Assembly (NCBI GenBank): GCA_034421015.1
Contig: DAOUKT010000005.1
Location: 1-61,330 of the forward strand
Source: DAOUJW01 sp034421015
GTDB taxonomy: Bacteria; Chloroflexota; Dehalococcoidia; Lucifugimonadales; UBA2985
Direction: 5' to 3'
DNA length: 61,330 nucleotides
Positions 42,177 to 51,443 of the stretch are shown piece by piece. A program made the translations under genes and the position numbers. Position 1 is the stretch's first letter. Each line of letters begins with the position of its first letter. Under the pieces are notes generated by a model. It saw only the letters and a program-made list of their open reading frames with translations, did no database searches and was not told the DNA's origin.

Positions 42177-42549
42177 AGAGCTGGTCGCAAGCACAAAGAC
42201 CTTCAAGGAGATTGAAGCGGAGTACGGGGAAGAGGTGGCAATCAACGTTGGGATTGCCAGGGACCCGGACGCTCCTGAGCTGGATGACGCCTGGTTTGAG
42301 CGCGCCCGGCCGGCAACTGAGGTTGTGCCCCAAGTGGTGGAGCGGTGGCGGAGGACACGGGGCAAGCAGAAGTCGCCAACCAAGGAGGCAATCTCCATCC
42401 GGCTGGACGCCGACATACTTGCGTACTACCGGGCCACCGGGAGAGGGTGGCAGGGCCGCATCAACGAGGCGCTCCGCGAGTACACCACCGGCCTGGGAGA
42501 AACCCAGGAGACGGAGCAAGAGTTGGAAGAGGGGTCTGACAGGGGTTGA
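42157..42549 (+). CDS. brnA: BrnA family antitoxin
   Basis: A 130-residue antitoxin whose C-terminal half has the BrnA motif PTKEAISIRLDADILAYYRATGRGWQGRINEALR, a ribbon-helix-helix DNA-binding domain. The middle contains DAPELDDAWFERARPA, also typical. It neutralises BrnT and represses the operon. The extra acidic C-terminal tail (ETEQELEEGSD) is longer than usual. Confidence 0.88.
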   Translation: MIKQVFEELVASTKTFKEIEAEYGEEVAINVGIARDPDAPELDDAWFERARPATEVVPQVVERWRRTRGKQKSPTKEAISIRLDADILAYYRATGRGWQGRINEALREYTTGLGETQETEQELEEGSDRG

Positions 42550-42597
42550 TGCTACGGAGTCAGCCGGGCAGCACGCTGCGCGCAGGCCTCTAGCGAA

Positions 42598-43317
42598 ATG
42601 CAGACCAAAGGCCTGTTGAAGGGCATCTCGCGGCTGGCCTCGGTTTCCCTTGACCTGCTGTACCCACCCAAGTGCGTGGGGTGCGACAGAGAGGGAGAGT
42701 TCCTCTGCCCAACCTGTTTTGCCACACTCCCCCACCTGCTGCCTCCTTTCTGCAGGCGGTGTTCTCAGCCCGTAGCCCGCGGCGACGCCTGCAGAAGATG
42801 CGAGACGGCGCCTCTGGACATTGACGGCATAGTCGCTCCGTTCCGAATGGAGGGCGTGGCCAGGGAGGCCGTCCACCGGCTGAAATACAGCAACCTGCGG
42901 GCCATCGCGCCTCTGCTGGGCGATCTGCTGGCAGATTTCCTGACTGAGCGAGGCGTACATGGTGACATCCTGGTCCCAGTGCCGCTCCATAGCCGCCGCG
43001 AGAGGCAGCGCGGCTACAATCAGGCGGCCCTGCTGGCCCGACTCGCCGGCGAGAAGTTGAGGCTTCCGGTAGGAGCGGAGGCACTCTCTCGACGGAGGGA
43101 CACGCCGTCTCAGACGGCGCGCTCGCAAGCGGAGGAGCGTCGGGCCAACGTGCAGGGCTCCTTCCACTGCCCGCGCCCTGAAATGGTCGATGGGTTGAAC
43201 GTGCTGCTGGTGGACGATGTGTGTACAACCGGCGCAACGCTGGAGGCCTGCGCCGTAGCGCTCAAGGATGCCGGGGCGGCGTCGGTAACGGGCGTTACGT
43301 TTGCGCGGGAGGCGTAG
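42598..43317 (+). CDS. comF: ComF family phosphoribosyltransferase-like protein
   Basis: A 239-residue ComF-type protein linked in other bacteria to DNA uptake and recombination. It has an N-terminal double zinc-binding region (PPKCVGCDREGEFLCPTC and CRRCSQPVARGDACRRC) and a PRTase domain with VPVPLHSRRERQRGYNQA and the PRPP loop VLLVDDVCTTGAT. No other competence gene is nearby. It starts 48 bp after brnA. Confidence 0.9.
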   Translation: MQTKGLLKGISRLASVSLDLLYPPKCVGCDREGEFLCPTCFATLPHLLPPFCRRCSQPVARGDACRRCETAPLDIDGIVAPFRMEGVAREAVHRLKYSNLRAIAPLLGDLLADFLTERGVHGDILVPVPLHSRRERQRGYNQAALLARLAGEKLRLPVGAEALSRRRDTPSQTARSQAEERRANVQGSFHCPRPEMVDGLNVLLVDDVCTTGATLEACAVALKDAGAASVTGVTFAREA

Positions 43318-43356
43318 GCGTAGCTGCGCGCCAGGGCGATCGCAAGGCTCAAAGAG

Positions 43357-43385
43357 AGGAGCCGGTCGCCAAGCGACCGGCTCCT
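43357..43385. terminator. Terminator between convergent comF and aceA
   Basis: A 13-bp perfect stem (AGGAGCCGGTCGC / GCGACCGGCTCCT) with a three-base loop. On the minus strand it is followed by CTCTTTG, so it best serves aceBA transcripts. Confidence 0.7.
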
Positions 43386-43413
43386 GCAGTTGGGACTCCG
43401 TCTATTCCACGGT

Positions 43414-44706
43414 CTACCTGAACTGGGCGGTTTCCGTGGAGCCGGCCAGAGCGGCAGTGGCAGCGAGGTCCTCGCTTACGCTGAGAAGCACCTCGTCGAA
43501 GTAGCCCGCGCCGACCTCCGCCTGGTGCTTGGAGGCCGTGTAGCCGTCCTTCTCACGGGCGAACTCCTGCTCCTGGATGCGGACGTATGCCGGCATTCCC
43601 TCCTGGGAGTATGCCCTGGCAAGCTCAAAGGCGTTGAGGTTGATCATGTGCCAGCCGGCCAGAGTGATGAACTGGAACTTGTACCCGGCCTTACCCAGCT
43701 CGTCCTGGAACTTGGCGATGGTCGCGTCGTCAATGTTGGCCTTCCAGTTGAAGGAGGGTGAGCAGTTGTAGGCCAGCATCATGTTCGGGTTCTCCTTGCG
43801 GATGGCCTCTGCGAAGGCGATGGCCTCGTCCAGGTCCGGGTCAGAGGTCTCGCACCACAGCAGGTCTGCGTAGGGGGCGTAGGCCAGACCCCTGGAGACT
43901 GCGGCGTCGAAGCCGTCCCGTACCACGTAGAACCCTTCGGGGGTGCGCTCGCCGGTCACGAACTCCTTGTCGCGCTCGTCGATGTCGCTGGTGAGGAGTG
44001 TTGCGCCCCGGGCGTCGGTGCGTGCGCACAGGATGGTGGGCACGTCCAGGACGTCGGCGGCGAGCCTTGCGGCGTTGAGGGTGTGTACGAACATGTTGGA
44101 GGGAATGAGTACCTTCCCCCCCATGTGGCCGCACTTCTTGGCGGAGGAAAGCTGGTCCTCGTAGTGGACGCCGGCCGCCCCGGCCTCAATCATGCCGCGC
44201 ATCAGCTCAAAGGCGTGGATGGCTCCGCCGAATCCGGCCTCTGCGTCGGCAACAATGGGAACGAACCAGTCAGTGTCGTTATTGCCTTCCAGGCACGCGA
44301 TCTGGTCGGCTCTCATCAGGGCGTTGTTGAGTCTCTTGACCACTGCCGGGACGCTGTTGGAAGGGTAGAGGCTCTGGTCCGGGTAGGTGTGGGACGCCAG
44401 GTTGTTGTCACCGGCGACCTGCCAGCCGCTGAGGTAGAGGGCGTTGAGCCCGCCCTTGACCATGTTCACGGCCTGCGCGCCGGTCAGCGCTCCGAAGGTC
44501 CGCACGAAGCCGCCCTGGTTGAGATCGCGCCACAGGCGCTCTGCGCCGTGCTTGGCCAGCGTGTACTCAATCTTCAGGTTGCCCCGCAGCTTTACGACGT
44601 CCTCAGCCGTGTAGTCTCGCTTTACGTCCCGCCAGCGAGGATCGGAGGCCCAGCTCTCCTCAATCTCCTTGACCTGCTGGGCGAAACTCGGGTGGTGATT
44701 GTTCAT
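43414..44706 (-). CDS. aceA: Isocitrate lyase
   Basis: Cleaves isocitrate to succinate and glyoxylate in the glyoxylate shunt. The 430-residue protein has the active-site loop KKCGHMGGKVLIPS, the metal-binding VPIVADAEAGFGG and YNCSPSFNWK. It has the short form of about 430 residues. It lies 29 bp downstream of aceB, so the two are one operon. It is followed by a terminator. Confidence 0.97.
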   Translation of the reverse strand: MNNHHPSFAQQVKEIEESWASDPRWRDVKRDYTAEDVVKLRGNLKIEYTLAKHGAERLWRDLNQGGFVRTFGALTGAQAVNMVKGGLNALYLSGWQVAGDNNLASHTYPDQSLYPSNSVPAVVKRLNNALMRADQIACLEGNNDTDWFVPIVADAEAGFGGAIHAFELMRGMIEAGAAGVHYEDQLSSAKKCGHMGGKVLIPSNMFVHTLNAARLAADVLDVPTILCARTDARGATLLTSDIDERDKEFVTGERTPEGFYVVRDGFDAAVSRGLAYAPYADLLWCETSDPDLDEAIAFAEAIRKENPNMMLAYNCSPSFNWKANIDDATIAKFQDELGKAGYKFQFITLAGWHMINLNAFELARAYSQEGMPAYVRIQEQEFAREKDGYTASKHQAEVGAGYFDEVLLSVSEDLAATAALAGSTETAQFR

Positions 44707-44735
44707 ACTACAGCCTCCTTAGCTTACTCCAGAGC

Positions 44736-46310
44736 TTACTCCAAGAATCGGTATCCGGGTAGTGTCAGAAAATCTATGTATGTGGGACTGGTTACCAGGT
44801 CGTCCAATAGATCTACAGCCTTGTCAATCGCGCCTACACTTTCCGGGCCCCGCTCCTGGAGAAGCTGTCCCAACTCCTCGCCGCGCAGAGCCTCGTACAG
44901 ATTTCTACTCACGGAGCGGCCATCGGACAGATAGGCCCCGTGCTTCATCCACTGCCATATCTGAGACCTGGCGATCTCCGCAGTGGCGGTGTCTTCCATC
45001 AGGTAGTTCAGTGCGACTGCGCCTCTTCCCTGCGCCCAGGCGTCCAGGTACTGGAGGGTCACGCTGATGTTGTTCCGCAGCCCGGCCTCTGTAATGTCCC
45101 CGTCGGGCACGTCCAGAATGTCCCTGGCCGAGGCCTGAATCTCGGGGATCTTGCCAAGCTGGTTGGGTCCCTCGAAGGCCTTCTCGAAGACCTCCAGCAC
45201 AACGGGGACGAGACCGGGATGGGCGACCCAGGCGCCGTCGTGCCCCTGGCCGGACTCCCGCTCCTTGTCAGCTATCACCTGGTTCATCGCCCGCTCGTTT
45301 GCTTCGGGGTCGTCCCTTCTGGGGATGAAAGCGGACATGCCGCCCAGGGCGTGAGCGCCTCGCTTGTGGCACGCCTGGACCATCAGCTCAGCCGCCGTCC
45401 GAAGGAAGTGGGTGCCCATAGTGACCTGCGCTCTGTCCGGGAACACGAAGTCCGGGCGCTGGTTGAAGACCTTGATAACGCTGAAGATGTAGTCCCACCT
45501 GCCCAGGTTCAGGCCGGTGATGTGGTCTCGCAGCTCGTAGAGGATTTCTTCGATCTGGAACGCTGCCAGGATGTGCTCGATGAGAACGGTGCACTTGATG
45601 GAGCCGTGGGGGACTCCAAGCTCCGCCTCGGCGTGGGCAAACACGCTGTTCCACAGGCGGGCCTCCAAGTGGTGCTCCATCTTCGGCAGGTAGAAGTACG
45701 GGCCGCTGCCCCTGTCCAGGGTCGCGCGGGCGTTGTGGAAGAAGGCAAGGCCAAAGTCGAATAGGCTTGCCGAAACCGGCTGCCCGTCCACCAGAAGATG
45801 CCGCTCCAGAAGGTGCCACCCCCTGGGCCTGACGCACAGGGTCGCGATGCTCTCGTTGAGGCGATACTCCCTGCCCTCCGGGTTCGTGAAGCTGATGGTG
45901 CCCGCGCTGGCGTCTCGCACGTTCACCTGGCCCTCCAGGGTGGGTCGCCACACGGGGGAGTGGGCGTCCTCGAAGTCCGTCATGTAGATCTGTGCGCCGG
46001 AGTTCAGAGCGTTGATCACCATTGTGCGGTTGGAGCTTGGCCCCGTGATCTCCACGCGGCGGTCCACCAGGTCCCGAGGGGCGTTGGTCACCCGCCATGC
46101 GCCCTCGCGGATTCCCCTGGTCTCTGGCAGGAAGTCCGGCTCCAGGCCCTCGTCAATCTCCCATTGGCGGAGGGCTCGCGCCCTCATCAGTGACCTCCGA
46201 GTCGGCTCAAACTCCCGGGCCAGGCCGGCCACAAAGTTGAGCGCCTCCGGGCTCAGGATGTCGGCGACGTCCGGGTCTACCCTTCCCAGAACCTTGATGT
46301 CATCACTCAT
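44736..46310 (-). CDS. aceB: Malate synthase A
   Basis: Condenses glyoxylate with acetyl-CoA to malate. The 524-residue protein is of the A type: MTDFEDAHSPVW with the metal-binding acidic residues, PRGWHLLERHLLVDGQPVSASLFDFGLAFFHN, YFYLPKMEHHLEARLWN, and the catalytic Asp region near GAYLSDGR. It is the first gene of aceB-aceA and lies 198 bp from a divergent LysR-type regulator. Confidence 0.97.
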   Translation of the reverse strand: MSDDIKVLGRVDPDVADILSPEALNFVAGLAREFEPTRRSLMRARALRQWEIDEGLEPDFLPETRGIREGAWRVTNAPRDLVDRRVEITGPSSNRTMVINALNSGAQIYMTDFEDAHSPVWRPTLEGQVNVRDASAGTISFTNPEGREYRLNESIATLCVRPRGWHLLERHLLVDGQPVSASLFDFGLAFFHNARATLDRGSGPYFYLPKMEHHLEARLWNSVFAHAEAELGVPHGSIKCTVLIEHILAAFQIEEILYELRDHITGLNLGRWDYIFSVIKVFNQRPDFVFPDRAQVTMGTHFLRTAAELMVQACHKRGAHALGGMSAFIPRRDDPEANERAMNQVIADKERESGQGHDGAWVAHPGLVPVVLEVFEKAFEGPNQLGKIPEIQASARDILDVPDGDITEAGLRNNISVTLQYLDAWAQGRGAVALNYLMEDTATAEIARSQIWQWMKHGAYLSDGRSVSRNLYEALRGEELGQLLQERGPESVGAIDKAVDLLDDLVTSPTYIDFLTLPGYRFLE

Positions 46311-46381
46311 TCTTGGATCACCTTCGATCCTTTCTTGCTAGATGGGAGTTGGTCAAATCGAGTCGTCTACAGGTCTAACAT

Positions 46382-46404
46382 AGTATACCGATGTGAGGTA
46401 TACT
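46382..46404. promoter_or_regulatory. LysR operator candidate between aceBA and lysR genes
   Basis: Perfect inverted repeat AGTATACC-N7-GGTATACT. Each arm contains TATACT on one strand, so a -10-like element points each way. Binding here could control the divergent aceBA and regulator genes together. The -35 regions (ACTTGC on minus, TAACAT on plus) are weak, as expected for activator-dependent promoters. Confidence 0.6.
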
Positions 46405-46508
46405 GCAAGTGCTGAATTCTCTATTGCAGCGATAAATCCTGTCTATCACTCAAGGCCCCACGTGTAGGGAAAGGCGTCATACGGGGAGTTTCGAGGGGAG
46501 GAATTCGG

Positions 46509-47471
46509 ATGGAGCTTACGCAGTTGAGGGCATTCCTGGAGGCCGCGGAGCGGGGCAGCTTCCGGCGCGCGGCTGAGGCGCTGCTCCTTACGCAGCCGTC
46601 CCTGAGCGCCCGCGTGCAGTCCCTGGAGGCGGAGCTTGGGGTCTCGCTGTTTCACAGGATGGGCAGGGGAGTGAGGCTCACGGAGACCGGAAGGGCCTTC
46701 CTGCCCTACGCGGAGCGCGCGATGGAGGCACTGCGTCAGGGGCGGGTCGTCATCGATAACGCCAGGGACGCCTTCGGCGGTGTGCTCAACATGGCCTCGG
46801 CGCGGGCCATTGGCACGTACACCCTGCCGACAATACTCGAGAAGTTCCGGCTCAAGTATCCCAACATGAAGGTGCACATCAACATAGGCCGCTCCTCGGA
46901 CGTGCTGCAGATGGTGGTGGACGAAGAGGTGCAGCTGGGCCTGGCGCGGGCGCTCACCGACCCCGACGTTGTGACCATGCGACTCTACGATGAGGAGATA
47001 GCCCTGGCCACCAGCCCTGACCACCCCTTTGCCCTGCAGGGCCATGCCAGCATCTACGACGTGGCCCAGGAGCCCCTCATCCTGTACGACCGCGAGTCCT
47101 CCTACTTTGTTTTGATAAACCAGGTGTGCCGCGCGGCGGGGATATCGCCGAGGGTGGAGATGACCCTGGACAGCATAGAGGCCACCAAGCACCTTGTGGA
47201 GCTGGGCATGGGCGTTTCCTTCCTTCCACGGAGCGGGGTTCGCCACGAGCTGGAGAGGGGCAGCCTACGGCTCATACCCCTGACCGAAGGACACCAGGTG
47301 TCGCTGCCGACGGCCGTGATGGTGAGGCGCGCACAACACTACAGCCCGGCGGTCCTGGCGTTCATGGACGTGCTCCGGGAGATGTACGGTCTGGACACCT
47401 CGCTGCTGGACGGGACGGCGACTTCGGTGGAGAACGGCCGGATTCACCCGTCGGAGGAAGTGCGAACTTAG
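46509..47471 (+). CDS. LysR-type transcriptional regulator
   Basis: A 320-residue LTTR. The N-terminal winged helix-turn-helix is MELTQLRAFLEAAERGSFRRAAEALLLTQPSLSARVQSLEAELGVSLF in outline (about 1-60); the rest is the periplasmic-binding-protein-like effector domain. It is divergent from aceB-aceA with a palindromic operator between, so it probably regulates the glyoxylate shunt and itself. The effector is unknown. The ATG follows GGGGAGGAATTCGG. Confidence 0.92.
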   Translation: MELTQLRAFLEAAERGSFRRAAEALLLTQPSLSARVQSLEAELGVSLFHRMGRGVRLTETGRAFLPYAERAMEALRQGRVVIDNARDAFGGVLNMASARAIGTYTLPTILEKFRLKYPNMKVHINIGRSSDVLQMVVDEEVQLGLARALTDPDVVTMRLYDEEIALATSPDHPFALQGHASIYDVAQEPLILYDRESSYFVLINQVCRAAGISPRVEMTLDSIEATKHLVELGMGVSFLPRSGVRHELERGSLRLIPLTEGHQVSLPTAVMVRRAQHYSPAVLAFMDVLREMYGLDTSLLDGTATSVENGRIHPSEEVRT

Positions 47472-47497
47472 AGCTTGTGGGCTATAATAGAGCGAGT

Positions 47498-47573
47498 CGG
47501 GGCGTAGCGCAGACGGGAGCGCGCCACGTTCGGGACGTGGAGGTCGCTGGTTCAAGTCCAGTCGCCCCGACCA
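47498..47573 (+). tRNA. tRNA-Pro (anticodon CGG)
   Basis: A complete 76-nt cloverleaf. The acceptor stem CGGGGCG pairs with CGCCCCG, the discriminator is A and CCA is encoded. The anticodon stem CCACG/CGTGG holds the loop TTCGGGA (anticodon CGG), and the T arm carries GGTTCAAGTCC. A TATAAT at 47483-47488 is a likely -10 just upstream. It lies 26 bp after the LysR gene. Confidence 0.96.
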
Positions 47574-47832
47574 TTCTGCACAGTCCCTGTACTCCCGCGG
47601 TCTTTGACGCTGAGTGACGTCTCACAATTGGCGGGCGCTTGTGCCGGAGTACGTAAAGATGCCACCCTCTTGCCGCTGCCAATGGCCGCGATGGTCATAC
47701 CCACCCGGCCAGACCTGCCAAATCTCCAGCACGCCGCTGAGCCGTTTTCCCGTACGCTGGAGCTGCCGACCCCACCTGCTGTTATGCCTAGAGGACGCCG
47801 CCCTGTTCAGGTAGAGCGTCGACCGGCGCTAC

Positions 47833-49224
47833 TTACCGGGCTCTCTGCAGGTGGTGTCCCTCCACGCGGGACACCTTCCAGGGTTGGCGACTGAGGCGGC
47901 CTCCCATGCTCCGGTTGATCTCACGCCACTTGGGCTCTTCATCCGGCGTGATGAACGTCACGGCCTCACCTGCGCGGCCCATGCGCCCAGTACGCCCGAC
48001 CCTGTGGGTAAAGAGCAGGTCAGAGTCCGGCAGGTCGTAGTTAATGACCTGACCAATGCCTTCGATATCCAGCCCACGGGCTGCTACGTTGGTTGCCACC
48101 AGGATTGGAATGGCGCCGGAGCGGAAGTCCGCCATCACGCGCTCGCGTGCGTTCTGGCTGAGATTCCCCTGCAATGCCCCTGCCGGGTAACCCATCTCTC
48201 CGAGCTGTGCGGCCAGCTTTTTGACGCCGCGCTTGGTTTTACCGAAAACTATGACCGCCTCGCCGTCCCGCTGGTTCAGCAGGTTCCGAAGCGCTCCCAT
48301 CTTCTCGGCCTTCTCAATGGTATAGACCAGATGCTTCACAGTGGGCAGCGCCGTCAGGTCTGCGTCTACCTCCACAGTTGTCGGGTTGCGCATGTACTTT
48401 GTGGCAGTCTTAGCCACCCAGTCGGGCATTGTTGCCGACAGTAGGGCCGTCTGACGGCTGGCGGGCGTCCGGTTCAGGATGGCCTCAACATCGTGGGCAA
48501 ACCCTCTGTCCAGCATTTCGTCCGCCTCATCCAAAACCAGGAAACGCAATGAATGCAGGTCAAGGGTGCCCTGCCTGACGTGGTCCAGCGTGCGGCCCGG
48601 GGTGCCGATAATGATCTGGGCGCCGGTCTTCAGAGCGGTGTAGTCCGGCCGCAGTGACCGTCCACCGTATAGCAGCGTGCAGCGTAGAGACTGTGGCGAC
48701 GCCATCGCCTCCGTTACCCCGGCCACCTGTATGGCCAGCTCGCGAGTGGGTACCAGAATCAGCGCCTGGACCTGCCGGACCGACGGGTCGCACTGCTCTG
48801 ACAAGGGGACGGCAAATGCCAGGGTCTTGCCTGAACCCGTACGTGCCTGCCCTATCACGTCCCGCCCTGCGAGAAGAAGAGGGATGATCTTCTCCTGGAT
48901 TGGCGTGGGATCTGATATGTCCATACGGGAAAGCGCCGCTCTGGTGGAGGCATTCAAGGCCATTCCATCAAATACTGCAGCGGGGGAGGTGGTGGCGCGA
49001 TTGCCGGAGGACTGACTTGCGGCGAACGACTCGCCGGAGGATGAGCTCGTCGGTGCGGGAGAGTCGCTGCGCCGTGCTTTGAAGCACGGGGAGCAGTACA
49101 CCGGGCGGTCCTGTCTTGGTCGGAAGGGGACAGTTGTGGTTGCGCCGCATTCGGCGCAGACGGCTTGGTGACGGGGTCTAGGGCCGGAATAAAATGGGCG
49201 TGCTGAGGCAGATTCTAGTGCCAT
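47833..49224 (-). CDS. DEAD-box RNA helicase with N-terminal zinc ribbon
   Basis: A 463-residue RNA helicase: Q motif DPTPIQEKIIPLLLAGRD, ARTGSGKT, PTRELA, GTPGR, DEAD, SAT, then the second RecA domain with NVAARGLDIEG and HRVGRTGRMGRAG. Residues 20-50 form a C23xxC...C44xxC zinc ribbon (CAECG...VPFRP...RPVYCSPCF) followed by a Ser-rich linker. That module is not standard for DEAD-box proteins. It probably remodels RNA or ribosomal particles. The start is ATG. Confidence 0.92.
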   Translation of the reverse strand: MALESASARPFYSGPRPRHQAVCAECGATTTVPFRPRQDRPVYCSPCFKARRSDSPAPTSSSSGESFAASQSSGNRATTSPAAVFDGMALNASTRAALSRMDISDPTPIQEKIIPLLLAGRDVIGQARTGSGKTLAFAVPLSEQCDPSVRQVQALILVPTRELAIQVAGVTEAMASPQSLRCTLLYGGRSLRPDYTALKTGAQIIIGTPGRTLDHVRQGTLDLHSLRFLVLDEADEMLDRGFAHDVEAILNRTPASRQTALLSATMPDWVAKTATKYMRNPTTVEVDADLTALPTVKHLVYTIEKAEKMGALRNLLNQRDGEAVIVFGKTKRGVKKLAAQLGEMGYPAGALQGNLSQNARERVMADFRSGAIPILVATNVAARGLDIEGIGQVINYDLPDSDLLFTHRVGRTGRMGRAGEAVTFITPDEEPKWREINRSMGGRLSRQPWKVSRVEGHHLQRAR

Positions 49225-49686
49225 GCGAAAACGAACTCCTTATCCCAAAGGGCCACAAGTACGAAAGACGAGACAGGTGATAGTCCGTTATCACGTGTGG
49301 AGCCTTGGTGCGAATATCAAACTGTCTCGCATTCTAGCAGGAATCCGACAAGAAGGCCATTCTTCAGCAACCAGATTCTTTAACAGGGTCCATTCAACAC
49401 TTGTGAGCGAAAGGAGAGGGATTCCCGTCGACCGCTTGACTCACCTGTTTCGCAAGTTCTCCCGCCTGAAGGACGACGACATCGGGGGCGACGCGGGCAT
49501 GGGGCGGATTCGCAGCCATTTCGGTGAGGACGCGACCAACCCCACCTGCCGCTTATTTGGAGAGATTGCGCCGGCTACCGGTGATGTCCTTCGACAAGTC
49601 CGGAGCTTGCCCCGTTTGATACTGGGATGAGCGGGCGATGTTCGCGAATCGTACACATGCCCTGGATTGCCAGCCAAATCGCTCTG
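49225..49686. other. Intergenic region without a supported gene
   Basis: About 460 bp upstream of the divergent helicase and VOC genes. It should hold the helicase promoter and leader; long untranslated leaders are common for DEAD-box genes, but I see no convincing -35/-10 pair. The open frame on the plus strand here has no recognisable family or ribosome site and is taken as chance. A degenerate TTCGACAAG sequence near 49.6 kb recalls repeat family B. Confidence 0.4.
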
Positions 49687-49715
49687 TTCCATCATTCTGG
49701 CATTAGGGCTATAAT
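49687..49715 (+). promoter_or_regulatory. VOC protein gene promoter
   Basis: TTCCAT (49687-49692), 17-bp spacer, consensus TATAAT (49710-49715). The leader is about 25 nt and contains CAGGAGG. Confidence 0.6.
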
Positions 49716-49747
49716 GTCCCCAATCAAATTACCCTCAGGAGGTAACT

Positions 49748-50671
49748 ATGGCCTTTACACGAGTTCATCACGTAGGGCTGGTCAACGGGGACCTGGACCA
49801 CGCTCGCCACATCCTGGAAGCGGGCTTCGGCCTTTCCCTGGATGAGCACCGGACGCCCTGGCCCGGGGTCCCGGGGTACGACGGCACCACGGTCCTGCAG
49901 TTTCCCATAGGTGAGATGTACTACGAGGTGGCGAAGCCCGGCGACGCCGCCAGCGAGCCCGCCCAGTACTTGGAAGCCACCAACGGGCGCGGCGGGATGT
50001 ACTACCTTTCGATAGCCTCCAACGACATTGCTGCCGACGTTGCAGGTTTGCAGAGCCGCGGCGTCAAGATAAAGGGCAGCTGGGACGGAAGCGGCCCCGT
50101 GTGGCTGGACCCGGAGACCACTCTTGGGTTGCGTCTGCAGGTCACACAGGACGAGCCGTACTACGTTCATCCCTTCTACAAGGGCAACGGCACCTGCACG
50201 GGCATGGCCCACATCGGCCTTGCCGGTCGGGACCCGAATGAATCCCGGAACTTCTGGAGCAACATCTTCGGCATTCGGGAGGACGAGACCTCTGAGCGAG
50301 GCAAGGAGGGCCCGGACCCAAACCGGGAGCGCAGGGCTGCCGCGGACGACCCGGTACACATCCTTGAGTACGCAATCGGCGGGACGGTGATTGAGATCAG
50401 CCATCCCACCACCACGGACAGCGGCACGGCCAGGCTGGTGGCCCAGAGGGCGACCCTGGGCGAAGTGTTCCATCACACCGCGCCCTTTGCCCCGGACGTG
50501 CACAGGTTCATCGAGCAGGCAATCCCCGCCGGCATGGAGCAGATCGGCAGCATCCCGCCCAGGGAGGTGTCGACCAGAGCGACGGCGTGGTTCCACCCCA
50601 GGGCGTGCCTGGGTATGCTGCTGGAGCCTTGGAACCGGCCGCCCGGAGACGACCACTACAAGCCTGTCTAG
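49748..50671 (+). CDS. VOC superfamily protein (two glyoxalase-like domains)
   Basis: A 307-residue protein with two vicinal-oxygen-chelate modules: residues 1-135 (FTRVHHVGLVNGDLDHARHILEAGFGLSL) and about 152-290 (CTGMAHIGLAGRDPNESRNFWSNIFGI). The fold usually serves metal-dependent dioxygenases, isomerases or lyases. Candidate metal ligands include His8 (HHVGL) and the His in MAHIGL. The substrate is unknown. The ATG follows CAGGAGGTAACT. Confidence 0.82.
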   Translation: MAFTRVHHVGLVNGDLDHARHILEAGFGLSLDEHRTPWPGVPGYDGTTVLQFPIGEMYYEVAKPGDAASEPAQYLEATNGRGGMYYLSIASNDIAADVAGLQSRGVKIKGSWDGSGPVWLDPETTLGLRLQVTQDEPYYVHPFYKGNGTCTGMAHIGLAGRDPNESRNFWSNIFGIREDETSERGKEGPDPNRERRAAADDPVHILEYAIGGTVIEISHPTTTDSGTARLVAQRATLGEVFHHTAPFAPDVHRFIEQAIPAGMEQIGSIPPREVSTRATAWFHPRACLGMLLEPWNRPPGDDHYKPV

Positions 50672-50723
50672 CGTAATCTGGAGCCGTCCAGATCGGGGTC
50701 GCTTTCAAAAGCCAAGCATCGGA

Positions 50724-50760
50724 GAGGCCGGGGAGGCGTTCGCACACCCTCCCCGGCCTC
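50724..50760 (+). terminator. Hairpin after the VOC gene
   Basis: A 13-bp GC-rich stem (GAGGCCGGGGAGG / CCTCCCCGGCCTC) with an 11-base loop, 53 bp after the stop codon. There is no T-tract, so it may be a processing or stabilising structure rather than an intrinsic terminator. Confidence 0.45.
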
Positions 50761-50841
50761 CTGAACGGGGCTGCATTCATCAGGCCCGGGCCACGGACGG
50801 CGACATCGAACAAAACCATCACCACGAATAAGGAGAGCAGT

Positions 50842-51387
50842 ATGATACGCGCCTTGGGCGACAAGAAGCCGAGGATTCATCCCACCGCCTTTGTGAGCGA
50901 GGCGGCCTATGTTGTGGGAGACGTGGAGATAGGGGAGGGGTCCAGCATCTGGCCCGGGACCATCATCCGCGCCAACAACCACAAGATAAAGATAGGCAAG
51001 TACGTCAACATCCAGGACAACTGTATGATCCACGCGGACGCCGAGTGCACCTACGGCGACTACGTCACCCTGGGGCACCACGTAATGTGCCATGCAACCA
51101 CCGTTGAGGACCACTGCCTTGTGGGCAACGGCGCAACGGTAAACGGCCACGCCATCATCCACCATCACTCCGTTATAGCCGCGGGTTCAGTGGTGCTGGA
51201 GCGGGCGGAGATACCGGACCACTCCTTTGTGACGGGCGCGCCGGCCGAGGTGCGCCGCCAGGTCACGGAGCGTCACCTTCAGATGCTGGACAACCTGCCG
51301 ATGGGCTACTATCGCAACGGCCAGATATTCAAGGAGTCCGGCCTCCAGGACCCAGACCAGGAGAAGTTCACGGACCCCAACGTATAG
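50842..51387 (+). CDS. Gamma carbonic anhydrase-like hexapeptide-repeat protein
   Basis: A 181-residue left-handed beta-helix protein with imperfect hexapeptide repeats (VVGDVEIGEGSSIWPGTIIRAN). Metal-ligand-type histidines are at H64 (CMIHAD) and H79/H84 (LGHHVMCHAT), in the pattern of gamma-class carbonic anhydrases and their relatives. The loop between the first and second His is shorter than in Cam-type enzymes, so true carbonic anhydrase activity is not certain. The ATG follows AGGAGAGCAGT. Confidence 0.83.
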   Translation: MIRALGDKKPRIHPTAFVSEAAYVVGDVEIGEGSSIWPGTIIRANNHKIKIGKYVNIQDNCMIHADAECTYGDYVTLGHHVMCHATTVEDHCLVGNGATVNGHAIIHHHSVIAAGSVVLERAEIPDHSFVTGAPAEVRRQVTERHLQMLDNLPMGYYRNGQIFKESGLQDPDQEKFTDPNV

Positions 51388-51443
51388 CCGCGCCACAGCT
51401 AAACATAGTCACTCACCGCAAGCGTTGAGAGGACTCGTACAAC

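Noticed and set aside
49223..49630. 135-codon plus-strand open frame upstream of the VOC gene
   Set aside because: No ribosome site, no family resemblance and protein-atypical composition; it starts inside the helicase start region. Treated as non-coding.
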